The notes: generated by a model not told the origin, from the letters alone. Counted from the stretch's first letter, positions 54,452 to 63,560 are shown. The stretch: DNA of 64,000 bases from Myroides odoratimimus (GCF_001485415.1 NZ_BCMQ01000003.1:1-64000); one strand, 5' to 3'. Numbers and translations are program-made.

Positions 54452-55054
54452 TTATTCATAATCTATTTTCTCTAGTTCCGTATAGTTTTTCATTAATCGT
54501 TTGATTAATAAACCATAGATTAGACGGTAGTATAACCATAGTAATCCTAAAAATACACCACATATAATAATAACAATCACTGCGCTAATTAAAGCCGTAG
54601 GTAAGGTCAACTTATCATCATGTGTCAGTATATCAATCAATATAATAATGAAAGCTATAAAGAAGATAATTAGGTTAGTATAGATATAATAGTTAACTGT
54701 CTTTTTTGTCTTTAGAATAGATTCCATTAATAATTTAGTGGAATCAGCTACAGATATTTTTTTATAATTTAAATAGAAAATAGTAATAAATATCACTGAT
54801 ATTCCTAATGATAACCAATCTAAGTTATTGATCATAAAAGCATAGATAGGGCCAATATCATTTCTATTTACGTCTGATCCGAATAAATAACTAAAACCAT
54901 TTAATACAATAAATTCGATTATACTAATGATAAATATCCACATGACGATAGAAGACGATTTCTTATGTATCATCTTTTGTATCTCTTCAGTAGAGATCTT
55001 AGGGAATTTTTGGTCGCTATTCCAGTGTTTTTTTAATAAATCTAACTCCTTCAT
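54452..55054 (-). CDS. putative membrane partner of the ECF sigma factor
   Basis: A 200-aa protein with a cytosolic N-terminus (MKELDLLKKHWNSDQKFPKI) and four transmembrane helices. Its position 12 bases after an ECF sigma gene, and the N-terminal cytosolic helix, fit an anti-sigma factor, but no zinc-binding anti-sigma motif (HxxxCxxC) is present. It could instead be a membrane protein simply co-expressed with the sigma factor. Confidence 0.65.
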   Translation of the reverse strand: MKELDLLKKHWNSDQKFPKISTEEIQKMIHKKSSSIVMWIFIISIIEFIVLNGFSYLFGSDVNRNDIGPIYAFMINNLDWLSLGISVIFITIFYLNYKKISVADSTKLLMESILKTKKTVNYYIYTNLIIFFIAFIIILIDILTHDDKLTLPTALISAVIVIIICGVFLGLLWLYYRLIYGLLIKRLMKNYTELEKIDYE

Positions 55055-55066
55055 ATTCTATTGCCT

Positions 55067-55561
55067 CTAGGGATTTAATATCTTTTTAAGTTTGCTTTTT
55101 ATTCTATTCATTTTTACCCTAGCATTGACTTCACTAATACCTAAAGTTTCTGCTATTTCTTCATAATTCTTATCTTCTAAATACATGAATACTAATGCTT
55201 TTTCGATATCATTTAGCTGTTGAAGAGCTTTATACATTAGTTTTAATTGCTCTTCTTCTTGATAATTGTATTCAGAATATTCAAATTTGCAAAATGTACT
55301 ATCGTAAGGTATGGTGCTTAGTTCTCTTGTTTTTTTACGATATAACGAGATGGCTGTATTTAATGCTACTCTATAAGCCCATGTAGAGAACTTAGAATCT
55401 CCTCTAAACTTTGGGTAAGCGTGCCATAGTTGAATAGAAATTTCTTGGAACAAGTCTTTATGAGCTGCTTCATCGACTGTATATAGTCGACAGACTTTGT
55501 GGATAAGGTTTTGATTCTTATCCAAAAGAGCAACGAATTCTTGTTCCAAATGTTTGTTCAT
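55067..55561 (-). CDS. RNA polymerase ECF sigma factor
   Basis: A 164-aa sigma-70 family member of the extracytoplasmic function group. Region 2 (AHKDLFQEISIQLWHAYPKF, then FSTWAYRVALNTAISLYRKK) and region 4 (YLEDKNYEEIAETLGISEVN, then ARVKMNRIKSKLKKIL) are complete. It is followed after 12 bases by its likely membrane partner. The regulon is unknown; such pairs often govern envelope stress or small operons. Confidence 0.9.
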   Translation of the reverse strand: MNKHLEQEFVALLDKNQNLIHKVCRLYTVDEAAHKDLFQEISIQLWHAYPKFRGDSKFSTWAYRVALNTAISLYRKKTRELSTIPYDSTFCKFEYSEYNYQEEEQLKLMYKALQQLNDIEKALVFMYLEDKNYEEIAETLGISEVNARVKMNRIKSKLKKILNP

Positions 55562-55668
55562 GCCTATAAGTAGTCTAATGTTACGATTTGTTACAATATT
55601 TTTAAAAAATATATTTTTAGTTATAGAGTAATCAGTTTAGGATAATTATTAGAACATGAGCGCAGATA

Positions 55669-56784
55669 TTATTTTCCTAAATATTTAGTAAGTAATTGGT
55701 CAAAGTCTACTTCTAAGTGGTTAATATCTATTACAGTTCCATTCTCGTCTAAAACAAATACTGTTGGAATATTTTTAACTCCATATTGTAGTTGAATTTC
55801 ATAAAGATTATAGATATGAAGCCAATTAAGACCTTCTTTTTGTATGCTTTCTATCCATTCCTCTTTATTATCATCTAAGGCAATACTAAAGATGTTCAAG
55901 CCTTTATCATGATACTTTTCATAAATAGATTTTATGGTAGGCAGTGTTTCGTGACATGCAGGACACCACGGAGCCCAGAAGTGAATAATGGTTACTTTAC
56001 CAAGATTATCGTATAGTGAAATCACTTCTCCATTAGGATCTTTACCTGAGATGTCTAACGCTTTATCTCCAATTTTTACTAAAGTATTGGCAGCAGAATT
56101 GTCTAATAGGTTTTTAATAGCTATACCTATATTAGATTGCTTAATATTATCAGCTAGTTGATTATAATATAATTTAGCCTCATTAGTATCTATATTTTTA
56201 TTGTCTATTCGCTGAAATAAAATTACAGAAGACGTGAATGAATTGCTATGTTGAGTTAGTTGATTTGTGATAATGTCATTAATGTCTTTTACATAGACTT
56301 TAAATTCATTTGATAACCTTTCAAGAACTTCTCTGTTATTATCTTTTATAGCTTGAGTTAAAAGGTCTTGATTAGCATCTCTATAAGCATTAGCTTTTTT
56401 CTGAACTCTCTTTATATTATTGTGAAAAGCATTTAATTCATTATTGTTTTTTGTACCAATAGCAGAGGTGCTTAGATCATCATTATAGTCATATTGAAAA
56501 TTAATAATACCATTTTCTAAAACTACTAATTCCGTAACGTTTTCAGATAACTCTAATAGTGCATAAGTAGGGTAAGTTGTGTTACCTTTAAATTCGAATG
56601 AGTTGTTTTTTAAACGAACAGAATCTATTGCGTCAAAATTATTAGTTTCAGGATTTAAAACTTTTAAATAGATCATTTCTCCCTCAGGAATGTTTTTTGC
56701 TATTCCCTTTATTAGAAAACCTTTATCTTTTATAGTAAAACTCATTAATAGAAAGGCTATAATTACTAAAGGTAGTGTTCTCAT
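55669..56784 (-). CDS. TlpA-like thioredoxin with DUF4369 (WCPAC active site)
   Basis: A 371-aa periplasmic thiol-disulfide oxidoreductase. A signal sequence (LPLVIIAFLLMSFTIK) precedes a DUF4369-type beta domain (about residues 20-110), a helical linker and a C-terminal thioredoxin fold. The active site reads WAPWCPACHETLP, unlike the WCGPC of its paralogue downstream. TlpA-like proteins reduce periplasmic cysteines or cytochrome c maturation intermediates. It is a diverged neighbour of 56921-58051 with a terminator between them, so the two are transcribed separately. Confidence 0.85.
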   Translation of the reverse strand: MRTLPLVIIAFLLMSFTIKDKGFLIKGIAKNIPEGEMIYLKVLNPETNNFDAIDSVRLKNNSFEFKGNTTYPTYALLELSENVTELVVLENGIINFQYDYNDDLSTSAIGTKNNNELNAFHNNIKRVQKKANAYRDANQDLLTQAIKDNNREVLERLSNEFKVYVKDINDIITNQLTQHSNSFTSSVILFQRIDNKNIDTNEAKLYYNQLADNIKQSNIGIAIKNLLDNSAANTLVKIGDKALDISGKDPNGEVISLYDNLGKVTIIHFWAPWCPACHETLPTIKSIYEKYHDKGLNIFSIALDDNKEEWIESIQKEGLNWLHIYNLYEIQLQYGVKNIPTVFVLDENGTVIDINHLEVDFDQLLTKYLGK

Positions 56785-56864
56785 TGGATGTATTTTTAAT
56801 ATAATTTGTAAAGATTAAATATAATAAAATATTACTGATTATAACGGAGATATTAGAGTATTAA

Positions 56865-56896
56865 AAAAGGGTTATAGAAACTTCTATAACCCTTTT
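56865..56896 (-). terminator. terminator after the WCGPC thioredoxin gene
   Basis: AAAAGGGTTATAGAA / TTCTATAACCCTTTT with a two-base loop, 25 bases beyond the stop of the minus-strand gene at 56921. Confidence 0.9.
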
Positions 56897-56920
56897 ATTT
56901 TCTATATCTTAAGTAGATAT

Positions 56921-58051
56921 TTATTTGTCTAAGATTTCTTGAACTTTAGCTCTAAGTTTTTTACCTCTTAAGTTTTTAGCGATTACAACACCATTTTCAT
57001 CAAGTAGATAAGTCGCTGGAATGGCACGTACCTCATAATTTTGAGCGATTGGCTCTTCCCAGAACTTTAAGTTAGAGATTTGATTCCAAGTTAATTTATC
57101 TTTAGCAATTGCTTCGATCCATTTTGCTTTATCCTTATCTAAAGAAACACCAATGATGTTTAATCCTTTAGGGTGGTATTCTTCATATAGAGCTACTACA
57201 TTAGGATTCTCTGTTCTACAAGGACCACACCATGATGCCCAGAAATCAATAATAGTTAATTTACCTAAACTTTCTTTTAAAGAAATTTCTTTTCCTTCTG
57301 GAGATGGAGCACTGAAATCAGGAGCTTTGTCACCAATTTTTACTTTAGCATCAGGAATAGCGTCTAATGCTGTTTTAAAAGCTTTTGCTACAGTAGTGTT
57401 CTTTAATGTTTCATCAAATTTATTGAATTTTTCAACTAATTCTTCTTTGATGTATTGTCCTGAACCAACTGTTTTTGATAAATAGACTAAAGTAGTTAAT
57501 GAATTAGCGTTATTATCAATGTAATCTTCTACATACTCATCATACTTTTCTGCTAATGCCATATAACCATTGATAATAGCATCTTTTTTAGCTTGGTCTT
57601 GAGCTTCGTTAGCTTGTTTAAAAGCCTCTTGGTTATCACCTTGGTATTGGACTATAGCTCGCTCTAATTCGTCAACTTTTTTAGTGAATGCTGTATATTC
57701 ATCATTGTTTTTAGTACCTGTTACGCTACTGTTTTCTGCTTTTTCATTATCGTATTGAACAACGATTTTACCATTTTCTAAAACGAAAGGTAATTTTCCT
57801 GGTTCTTTACCAAATGAAAAGAAGTTTTGGTCTAGACTTTCAGCAGCTCCTTTGAAGGTGAATGCATTGTCTTTAATTTCAGTAGAGTCAATAGCTACTG
57901 TACTACCAGTTGCAATATCAATTTTCTCAATATATACTTTAGTTCCATCTGTTAGACCTTTAGTTTCACCATTGATTGTATAACCAGTAGCTTCTTTGTT
58001 ACATGAAGCTAGTACAGCTACAGCTCCAAGTACTGTTAAAATTTTTTTCAT
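56921..58051 (-). CDS. TlpA-like thioredoxin lipoprotein with DUF4369 (WCGPC active site)
   Basis: A 376-aa lipoprotein with signal MKKILTVLGAVAVLASC (lipobox LASC), a DUF4369 beta domain (YTINGETKGLTDGTKVYIEK), a helical middle and a C-terminal thioredoxin domain with active site FWASWCGPCRTENP and cis-Pro loop RAIPATYLL. It is anchored in a membrane facing the periplasm. It is a paralogue of the preceding gene; the two differ in active site and anchoring. A -7-like TATATTTG lies on the minus strand at 58110-58103. Confidence 0.9.
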   Translation of the reverse strand: MKKILTVLGAVAVLASCNKEATGYTINGETKGLTDGTKVYIEKIDIATGSTVAIDSTEIKDNAFTFKGAAESLDQNFFSFGKEPGKLPFVLENGKIVVQYDNEKAENSSVTGTKNNDEYTAFTKKVDELERAIVQYQGDNQEAFKQANEAQDQAKKDAIINGYMALAEKYDEYVEDYIDNNANSLTTLVYLSKTVGSGQYIKEELVEKFNKFDETLKNTTVAKAFKTALDAIPDAKVKIGDKAPDFSAPSPEGKEISLKESLGKLTIIDFWASWCGPCRTENPNVVALYEEYHPKGLNIIGVSLDKDKAKWIEAIAKDKLTWNQISNLKFWEEPIAQNYEVRAIPATYLLDENGVVIAKNLRGKKLRAKVQEILDK

Positions 58052-58150
58052 CGATTTTGTTTTTTAGTATTAGAAATACAAGTTATAATTGCATTATATG
58101 AACAAATATACTTAAAAAACTAGATTAAGCTAAAATCAGCCTAAAAAAGT

Positions 58151-58537
58151 CTATAAAAGTTTTATGAATTGAATTAACAGCATTATCCAACCAATTACTA
58201 AACACACTCCTCCTAAAGGAGTTATAGGGCCAAGTATTTTTATTTTCTTCTTAAATGTAGCACTTAAGGTTAATCCATAAATACTGAAAGAGAACAAGAA
58301 TACACCAATGATGATGATATTAACTGCTCTTGTAATATGAATATGTGCAGGCATTAATCCTAAGATTAGTAATAGGATAGCGTGGTACATTTGATATTTT
58401 ACGCCTACTTCAAAGCTTTCTAAACGTTCAGCTGTCATGTGTTTTTTTAGAGCATGTGCTCCAAAGGCACCAAATATAATAGCTAGTGCGCCATATATTG
58501 AGCCTGCTATGAGGGGTGTTGTATTAACTAATTCCAT
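58151..58537 (-). CDS. DUF423 membrane protein
   Basis: A 128-aa inner membrane protein with four helices. The pattern AIIFGAFGAHALKKHMTAER and VGVKYQMYHAILLLIL is typical of DUF423 (YgdD-like). Function unknown. It ends an operon with the transglutaminase-like gene 8 bases before it and the substrate-binding gene before that. Confidence 0.85.
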   Translation of the reverse strand: MELVNTTPLIAGSIYGALAIIFGAFGAHALKKHMTAERLESFEVGVKYQMYHAILLLILGLMPAHIHITRAVNIIIIGVFLFSFSIYGLTLSATFKKKIKILGPITPLGGVCLVIGWIMLLIQFIKLL

Positions 58538-58545
58538 ATATTTAT

Positions 58546-59490
58546 TTAATTAAAAGTGAGTTGTCCTAATATTTCTTCTGACATAAACGGTCCGCCAGGG
58601 TATCTAGCGGTGTAATCCATGTTTAACCATATTTGACCACGTTCGTCTATGTGATAATGTATCTCTTTACCTTTACTTTCTTCTTTAAAAAGAACTTCTT
58701 TAATAAGGTAGATTACCTGTTCTAGATCTCCTTTATTTGGGATTAGTAGTTCAGGATACATATGTTCTTTAGTATGTATCAATCTTGGGGTTGCGCCTAT
58801 AGCTCTGAGAAGTCCTGCCATTAATACAGAATAGTCATCACAATCTCCTGAGAAATGCTGTAATGATTCTGATGCTGTAGCGATATATTCTCTTCCCTTA
58901 GGGTCATTTACATAATTCCACTTCGTACGTACTTCTTTAAAAATAGCTAAAGATTGTACTATTTGTCTATAATGTTGAGTATTTGGAATATTGCTAAAGT
59001 GTTTACGTGTAGTTGCTAAAGCATAATTCCTTACTATAGGTTTATCATATTCTATCGCTGGGATTATTTTACTCTTATTAGGAAAAGGGAGTAGTTTAGA
59101 AATGATAAGATCTTGCGGTTTAGGATCTTCTGCCATCGCATAGATCATAACTTTATAGTCTTCAAAAACAGCATTATAACCATAACCACCAAAGAAAGAA
59201 TTTACAATAAGAACAATCAAATAAATGATAATCAGCATATTCAAGACTAATTTCATCTTTTGAAGTAAGAACTGTAATATACCTACAATAGATAAAAATA
59301 GAATGATACGATCTAGTTGGTATGGCCAGTTCGGGTCATCTATATTTTGATGAATAATAATAAAAATAGGAATAGTGATCAGTACGTTAAGTATAAGTAT
59401 GATGATATTGTCCCAAGGTTTTGGGACTCTCAAGTACTTAAGCCAACTTTTTTCAGAAACTTTATCCGGTAATTCTGTATTATTACTCAT
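58546..59490 (-). CDS. transglutaminase-like protein with membrane segments
   Basis: A 314-aa protein. Two or three transmembrane helices (about residues 28-118) are followed by a domain with a transglutaminase-type active site, FSGDCDDYSVLMAGLLRAIG, where Cys is the likely nucleophile, and a later His region (RLIHTKEHMYPEL). The domain is placed on one face of the inner membrane; proteolysis or a cross-linking role is possible. It lies 23 bases after the substrate-binding gene in the same operon. Confidence 0.8.
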   Translation of the reverse strand: MSNNTELPDKVSEKSWLKYLRVPKPWDNIIILILNVLITIPIFIIIHQNIDDPNWPYQLDRIILFLSIVGILQFLLQKMKLVLNMLIIIYLIVLIVNSFFGGYGYNAVFEDYKVMIYAMAEDPKPQDLIISKLLPFPNKSKIIPAIEYDKPIVRNYALATTRKHFSNIPNTQHYRQIVQSLAIFKEVRTKWNYVNDPKGREYIATASESLQHFSGDCDDYSVLMAGLLRAIGATPRLIHTKEHMYPELLIPNKGDLEQVIYLIKEVLFKEESKGKEIHYHIDERGQIWLNMDYTARYPGGPFMSEEILGQLTFN

Positions 59491-59513
59491 CGTAGTCTAT
59501 GGTCAAAACTATA

Positions 59514-60359
59514 TTATAAAACGGTTTCGCTGTATTTAATAGTATTAGTGATTATATTTAAATCTACTAATTGTTCTTGTGTTTTATTAAAGTGTTTTTC
59601 TGACAGTTGTCTTTGAGACCATTTAGTCATACTTAGCCATTCTTTAACATCATCTATATTGATATTATATTTACTAGATAATGTACGGTCAATAGAAGGA
59701 ATCATTTTGAACTCTTCTGTAGTAGCGTTAATACATTCCAGTAGATTGTCAATTAATCCTTTGTTTTTATTTAGGAATTCATTGTTCGCAACTAATACAA
59801 AAGAAGGCCAAGGAGTAGGACAGTCGCCTAATCTTCTAAATATCCCTTGGTCAACTATTGGTTTAGTCATAAAATGCTCCCACATAAAATAGTCTGCTTC
59901 ACCTTTAGTTAGAGCTTCTATAGCATTGTCTAAGGTATTAACAATTACGAACTCAAGATTAGCAATGTTCCAGTTCATTTTTTTTGCATGAACGATTGCC
60001 ATAAGATGTGAGCCAGATCCATATCTACTGATGGCAATTCGTTTACCTTCTAGGTCTTCTATTTTTTGATATGGAGAATTATGTGCTACATGTATTCCCC
60101 ATTGTAGAGGAGAGGCTACATATTCTTGTATGATAGTTGTTGGATTTCCTTCAGATATATCTTTTATAATTCCTTCAGTAAGTATAACAGCGAGATCTGT
60201 TTCTTTATCTCTTAGCATCTGACACATTTTACCTGTGCCTTCAGGTACATCTGTCCATTTTAAATTTATGCCAAGTTCTTCGAATTCACCATTTTCTATA
60301 CATAATTGCCACGGTAGGTTGAAGTGCTCAGGCACTCCGATAATATTTACATTTGCCAT
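59514..60359 (-). CDS. cytosolic substrate-binding-like protein (NMT1/SsuA-type fold)
   Basis: A 281-aa type 2 periplasmic-binding fold of the NMT1/SsuA kind: ANVNIIGVPEHFNLPWQLCI, the DLEGKRIAISRYGSGSHLMA segment and the EALTKGEADYFMWEH segment are typical. It has no signal peptide, so it is probably cytosolic, unlike transport-linked binding proteins, and no permease or ATPase genes are near. It may be a biosynthetic or regulatory relative (the THI5/NMT1 family includes enzymes). It heads the operon with the transglutaminase-like and DUF423 genes. Confidence 0.8.
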   Translation of the reverse strand: MANVNIIGVPEHFNLPWQLCIENGEFEELGINLKWTDVPEGTGKMCQMLRDKETDLAVILTEGIIKDISEGNPTTIIQEYVASPLQWGIHVAHNSPYQKIEDLEGKRIAISRYGSGSHLMAIVHAKKMNWNIANLEFVIVNTLDNAIEALTKGEADYFMWEHFMTKPIVDQGIFRRLGDCPTPWPSFVLVANNEFLNKNKGLIDNLLECINATTEEFKMIPSIDRTLSSKYNINIDDVKEWLSMTKWSQRQLSEKHFNKTQEQLVDLNIITNTIKYSETVL

Positions 60360-60437
60360 TTTAAATCGTACTACATTTTTATGCTAAGATAGTAAAATAG
60401 GGCATTTTTTAGATAATATTTTAAGAGTAAAACAAAA

Positions 60438-60469
60438 AAAAACTCTACTAAAAAGAGAGTAGAGTTTTT
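60438..60469 (-). terminator. terminator of the succinate CoA-transferase gene
   Basis: AAAAACTCTACT / AGTAGAGTTTTT with an 8-base loop; the A-run upstream on the plus strand is the T-tract for the minus strand. Confidence 0.85.
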
Positions 60470-60477
60470 ATTTATTA

Positions 60478-61983
60478 TTAAGGTTTCATTGAACCTTTTT
60501 CTTGGAAGCGAATGTGGAATTTGAAAGCTTCTTCTAATACATGTGGAGTATGTCCTCCTCTTTCTTTTGCTCTTTCGTAGTAATCTCTTAATTCTGCTTT
60601 GTATTCTGGGTGTACACAGTTCTCTATGATTACCTCTGCACGTTCTCTAGGAGATAACCCTCTTAAGTCTGCTAGACCTTGGTCTGTAACTAGGATGTCT
60701 ACATCATGCTCAGTATGGTCTACGTGAGATACCATAGGAAGTACGTGAGAAATATTGTTTTCTTTAGATGCTGCCTGTGTAACGAAAATACTTAAATAAG
60801 CATTTCTAGCGAAGTCTCCAGATCCACCGATACCATTCATCATTTTACTACCTCCGATATGAGTAGAGTTTACGTTTCCGTAGATGTCAAATTCGATAGC
60901 AGTATTGATAGCGATAATACCTAATCTACGAATAACCTCAGGAGCATTACTAATGTTCTGTGGGCGTAGTACTAGTTTATCTTTATATTGTCCAAAGTTG
61001 TTAATGATTTTTCCATAGCACTCTTCAGTAACAGTAATAGAAGATCCTGATGCAAAAGTCATTTTTCCAGAGTCAATTAAATCAAAAGTACTGTCTTGTA
61101 ATACTTCAGAATACATCGTTAAGTCGTGGAATGGGCCATCAATAAAACCAGTTAATACAGCGTTAGCTACTTTTCCGATTCCTGCTTGTAATGGTAAAAG
61201 AGAGTGAGTTAATTTGCCTTTTCTAACTTCTTCTTCGAAGAATTTAAGTAAGTGACCAGAGATAGCAGAAGTTTTAACGTCTGGTTCTGGTAATTGAGCA
61301 GGAGTATCTTCTATACTAGAGTAAACAACTGCAATCACGTCATCTGGATTTAGACGAATAAAGTTTTCTCCTATTCTATCTTTTACTGTGTGAATAGGGA
61401 TGATTTCTCTACGTGGTTGTTTGATAGGTACACTATTATCGTGTACTCCTTCTATTTCTAAAGGAATAGCTGTATTTACTTCAATGATTATTTTTCTAGC
61501 TACACTAGCGAAGTAAGCAGAGTTACCAATAGATGTGGTAGGAATGATAAATCCTTCTTCGTTAATATAAGTAGCCTCAATGATAGCGATATCTACTTGA
61601 GGAATATGTTTCTCTTGAAGTTGTTCGATTGTTTCACTTAAGTGTTGATCGATATATTTTACTTGCCCACTGTTTATAGACTTTCTTAATACTGAATCTG
61701 CTTGGAAAGGCATTCTTCGGATTAAGGCATTGTTAGTTGCTAAGTCAGCGTCAGTAGTTTGTCCTAATGAGGCACCAGTTATTAAGGTAATTGCAACATT
61801 TTCTTGTGCTGCACGTAGTGCAAATGCAGGTAATACAGATTTACTATCTCCAGCTTTAGTGAAGCCACTAGCTCCTACTACTGCCTGGTCATGTATTAAG
61901 AGAGCAGCATCTTCTGCTGATACAATACGCTCTCTGTACGGTGCGTATTTTATCCTCTCTAGTTTCGAGTCTTCTTTCGTCAT
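60478..61983 (-). CDS. succinate CoA-transferase / acetyl-CoA hydrolase (Ach1/AarC type)
   Basis: A 501-aa family I CoA-transferase that moves CoA from succinyl-CoA to acetate or the reverse, linking acetate metabolism to the TCA cycle. The N-terminal half has VVGASGFTKAGDSKSVLPAF; the catalytic Glu is probably in LTMYSEVLQDSTFDLI; the C-terminal SKMMNGIGGSGDFARNAYLS and DQGLADLRGLSPRERAEVII are hallmarks of the Ach1/AarC branch. Full length. It differs from the shorter 421-aa relative at 31305-32570. Nothing adjoins it in an operon. Confidence 0.9.
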   Translation of the reverse strand: MTKEDSKLERIKYAPYRERIVSAEDAALLIHDQAVVGASGFTKAGDSKSVLPAFALRAAQENVAITLITGASLGQTTDADLATNNALIRRMPFQADSVLRKSINSGQVKYIDQHLSETIEQLQEKHIPQVDIAIIEATYINEEGFIIPTTSIGNSAYFASVARKIIIEVNTAIPLEIEGVHDNSVPIKQPRREIIPIHTVKDRIGENFIRLNPDDVIAVVYSSIEDTPAQLPEPDVKTSAISGHLLKFFEEEVRKGKLTHSLLPLQAGIGKVANAVLTGFIDGPFHDLTMYSEVLQDSTFDLIDSGKMTFASGSSITVTEECYGKIINNFGQYKDKLVLRPQNISNAPEVIRRLGIIAINTAIEFDIYGNVNSTHIGGSKMMNGIGGSGDFARNAYLSIFVTQAASKENNISHVLPMVSHVDHTEHDVDILVTDQGLADLRGLSPRERAEVIIENCVHPEYKAELRDYYERAKERGGHTPHVLEEAFKFHIRFQEKGSMKP

Positions 61984-62452
61984 TTCAAATAAAAATTTTA
62001 AGCACCTTAAATTAAGTGCATTTATTTGAAAGAGTCAAATAAAATAAACGTATATATTAATTATATTGATTAATATAATTTATTTATTAAAAAAATACGA
62101 TAATGTTTAAAAAAATAAGATATAAAAATGATACTGTTATGTGAGGGGTTTTTTGTTAATTTTTTGCTATTATTTTATAAGTACTAAACTTGGTAATAAG
62201 GCTTTTTGTAACTTACTTTATTGAATTAATCTTGAGAAAGACAATGAAAGAGGGTTTTTTAGTAGTAATACTTCTTTAGTTTTTGTGATTTATTGATCTT
62301 GTATTTTGAATTAGGAGAAGTTCTTTAGAAGAGTTTTTTTTGAACTATCGAGATTTGTTTTTCTAGAGGAAGGAATAGGATAATAAATATTCAATATTAC
62401 GAAGAGAGGAATAGTTGTACAGTTATAGTAGGACGAGATGTATTTTGTTTTG

Positions 62453-62520
62453 AATGAGTCCGTAGTGAGTCCGATATGAGTCCGTAGTGAGTCCGTTATT
62501 TTGGGTAAAATAACGGTGTC
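62453..62520. repeat. 11-bp iterated element C (GAGTCCG core) with hairpin
   Basis: GAGTCCG recurs at 62456, 62467, 62478 and 62489, an exact 11-bp period. The last unit runs into CCGTTATTTT (62493-62502), which pairs perfectly with AAAATAACGG (62507-62516) around loop GGGT, and is followed by an imperfect inverted unit. Confidence 0.9.
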
Positions 62521-62625
62521 ATAACACTGGTGTATTGTACTTAAAGTTAAATCAACTGCATTATAATCACTTTCAGTGTGCTACTTTAGTAATTAAGAGG
62601 TAGTGAGCAGTGAGGAGTAGATATA

Positions 62626-62655
62626 AAAAAAGCTACCTCTATAAGGTAGCTTTTT
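62626..62655 (-). terminator. terminator of the phosphorylase gene
   Basis: GCTACCT / AGGTAGC with loop CTATA and flanking A and T runs, 17 bases beyond the stop of the minus-strand gene. Confidence 0.85.
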
Positions 62656-62671
62656 AGAAAAAGTAATCTTA

Positions 62672-63544
62672 TTATATTGCGCTAAGTTTGTCTAATGTAT
62701 ATACAATTAGTTTGTCAACAGCTGCATAAGGATCTTCTGAGAATGTTCCGTTAGCTCTATTTGCAATAATTGTATTAAGAGATACTGCATGATGTCCTAA
62801 TAAGTTACATAAACCATAGATAGCAGAAGTTTCCATTTCGAAGTTTGTAATACGGTATTCACCGAATTTAAAGTTGTCGATTTTATGGTTTAGTTCTGGA
62901 TCTTGGATTTGTAGACGAAGTACACGTCCTTGTGGACCGTAGAATCCACCTGCTGTACCTGTAATCCCTTTGAATGTTAAGTCGCTTTCTAATTTAGCTT
63001 CTAACTCTGCACTGTTTTTAATGAAGTATGGGCGTCCTTTTTTAAGATCCCAATTTGTGTGTTGAATAAAAGCATCTTCTAAAGCAACATCTGTAACTCC
63101 GTCAATAAGGTAAGAACGCATTAAGTTATCAAGTCCTAATCCATACTGAGATAGTACAAAGCTATTCACAGGGATATCTGTTTGTAAAGAACCTGATGTA
63201 CCTATTCTTACAATATTTACAGAAGTAAGATCTTTTTTAATTTCTCTAGTTTCTAAATCAATATTAAATAGAGCATCGATTTCATTAACAGCGATATCGA
63301 TATTGTCAGGTCCGATACCTGTAGAGATTACAGTTAGACGTTTTCCTTTATACGTACCTGTAGTTGTTTTAAACTCTCTTTTTTGTGTTGAAAATTCAAT
63401 AGCATCGAAGTGCTTAGTGATTCTGTCTACACGGTTTTGGTCACCTACGAATATGATGTCTTTAGCAACATGTTCAGGTCTTAAGTTTAGATGGTATACA
63501 CTACCATCAGGGTTTAGAATTAATTCAGATGATTTAATCTTCAT
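62672..63544 (-). CDS. nucleoside phosphorylase (uridine phosphorylase-like)
   Basis: A 290-aa phosphorylase of the PNP/UDP family, splitting a nucleoside to base and ribose-1-phosphate. It has the family start YHLNLRPEHVAKDIIFVGDQ, the phosphate loop VIRIGTSGSLQ-like IVRIGTSGSLQTDI, and the nucleoside-binding ITNFEMETSAIYGL. Full length. Base preference is not certain. It follows the SUI1-like gene by 16 bases, so the two form an operon, and a terminator follows. Confidence 0.9.
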   Translation of the reverse strand: MKIKSSELILNPDGSVYHLNLRPEHVAKDIIFVGDQNRVDRITKHFDAIEFSTQKREFKTTTGTYKGKRLTVISTGIGPDNIDIAVNEIDALFNIDLETREIKKDLTSVNIVRIGTSGSLQTDIPVNSFVLSQYGLGLDNLMRSYLIDGVTDVALEDAFIQHTNWDLKKGRPYFIKNSAELEAKLESDLTFKGITGTAGGFYGPQGRVLRLQIQDPELNHKIDNFKFGEYRITNFEMETSAIYGLCNLLGHHAVSLNTIIANRANGTFSEDPYAAVDKLIVYTLDKLSAI

Positions 63545-63560
63545 AATATTAAATTTTTAA

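Larger units (their letters stand above)
61984..62671. other. intergenic region with an 11-bp repeat element
   Basis: Nearly 690 bp upstream of the succinate CoA-transferase and downstream of the phosphorylase gene. It contains element C (62453-62520) and a terminator near its right end. The rest is very AT-rich with no recognised gene. Confidence 0.6.

Noticed and set aside
54452..55054. Classical zinc anti-sigma factor
   Set aside because: Position fits, but the HxxxCxxC motif is absent; kept only as a possible membrane partner.
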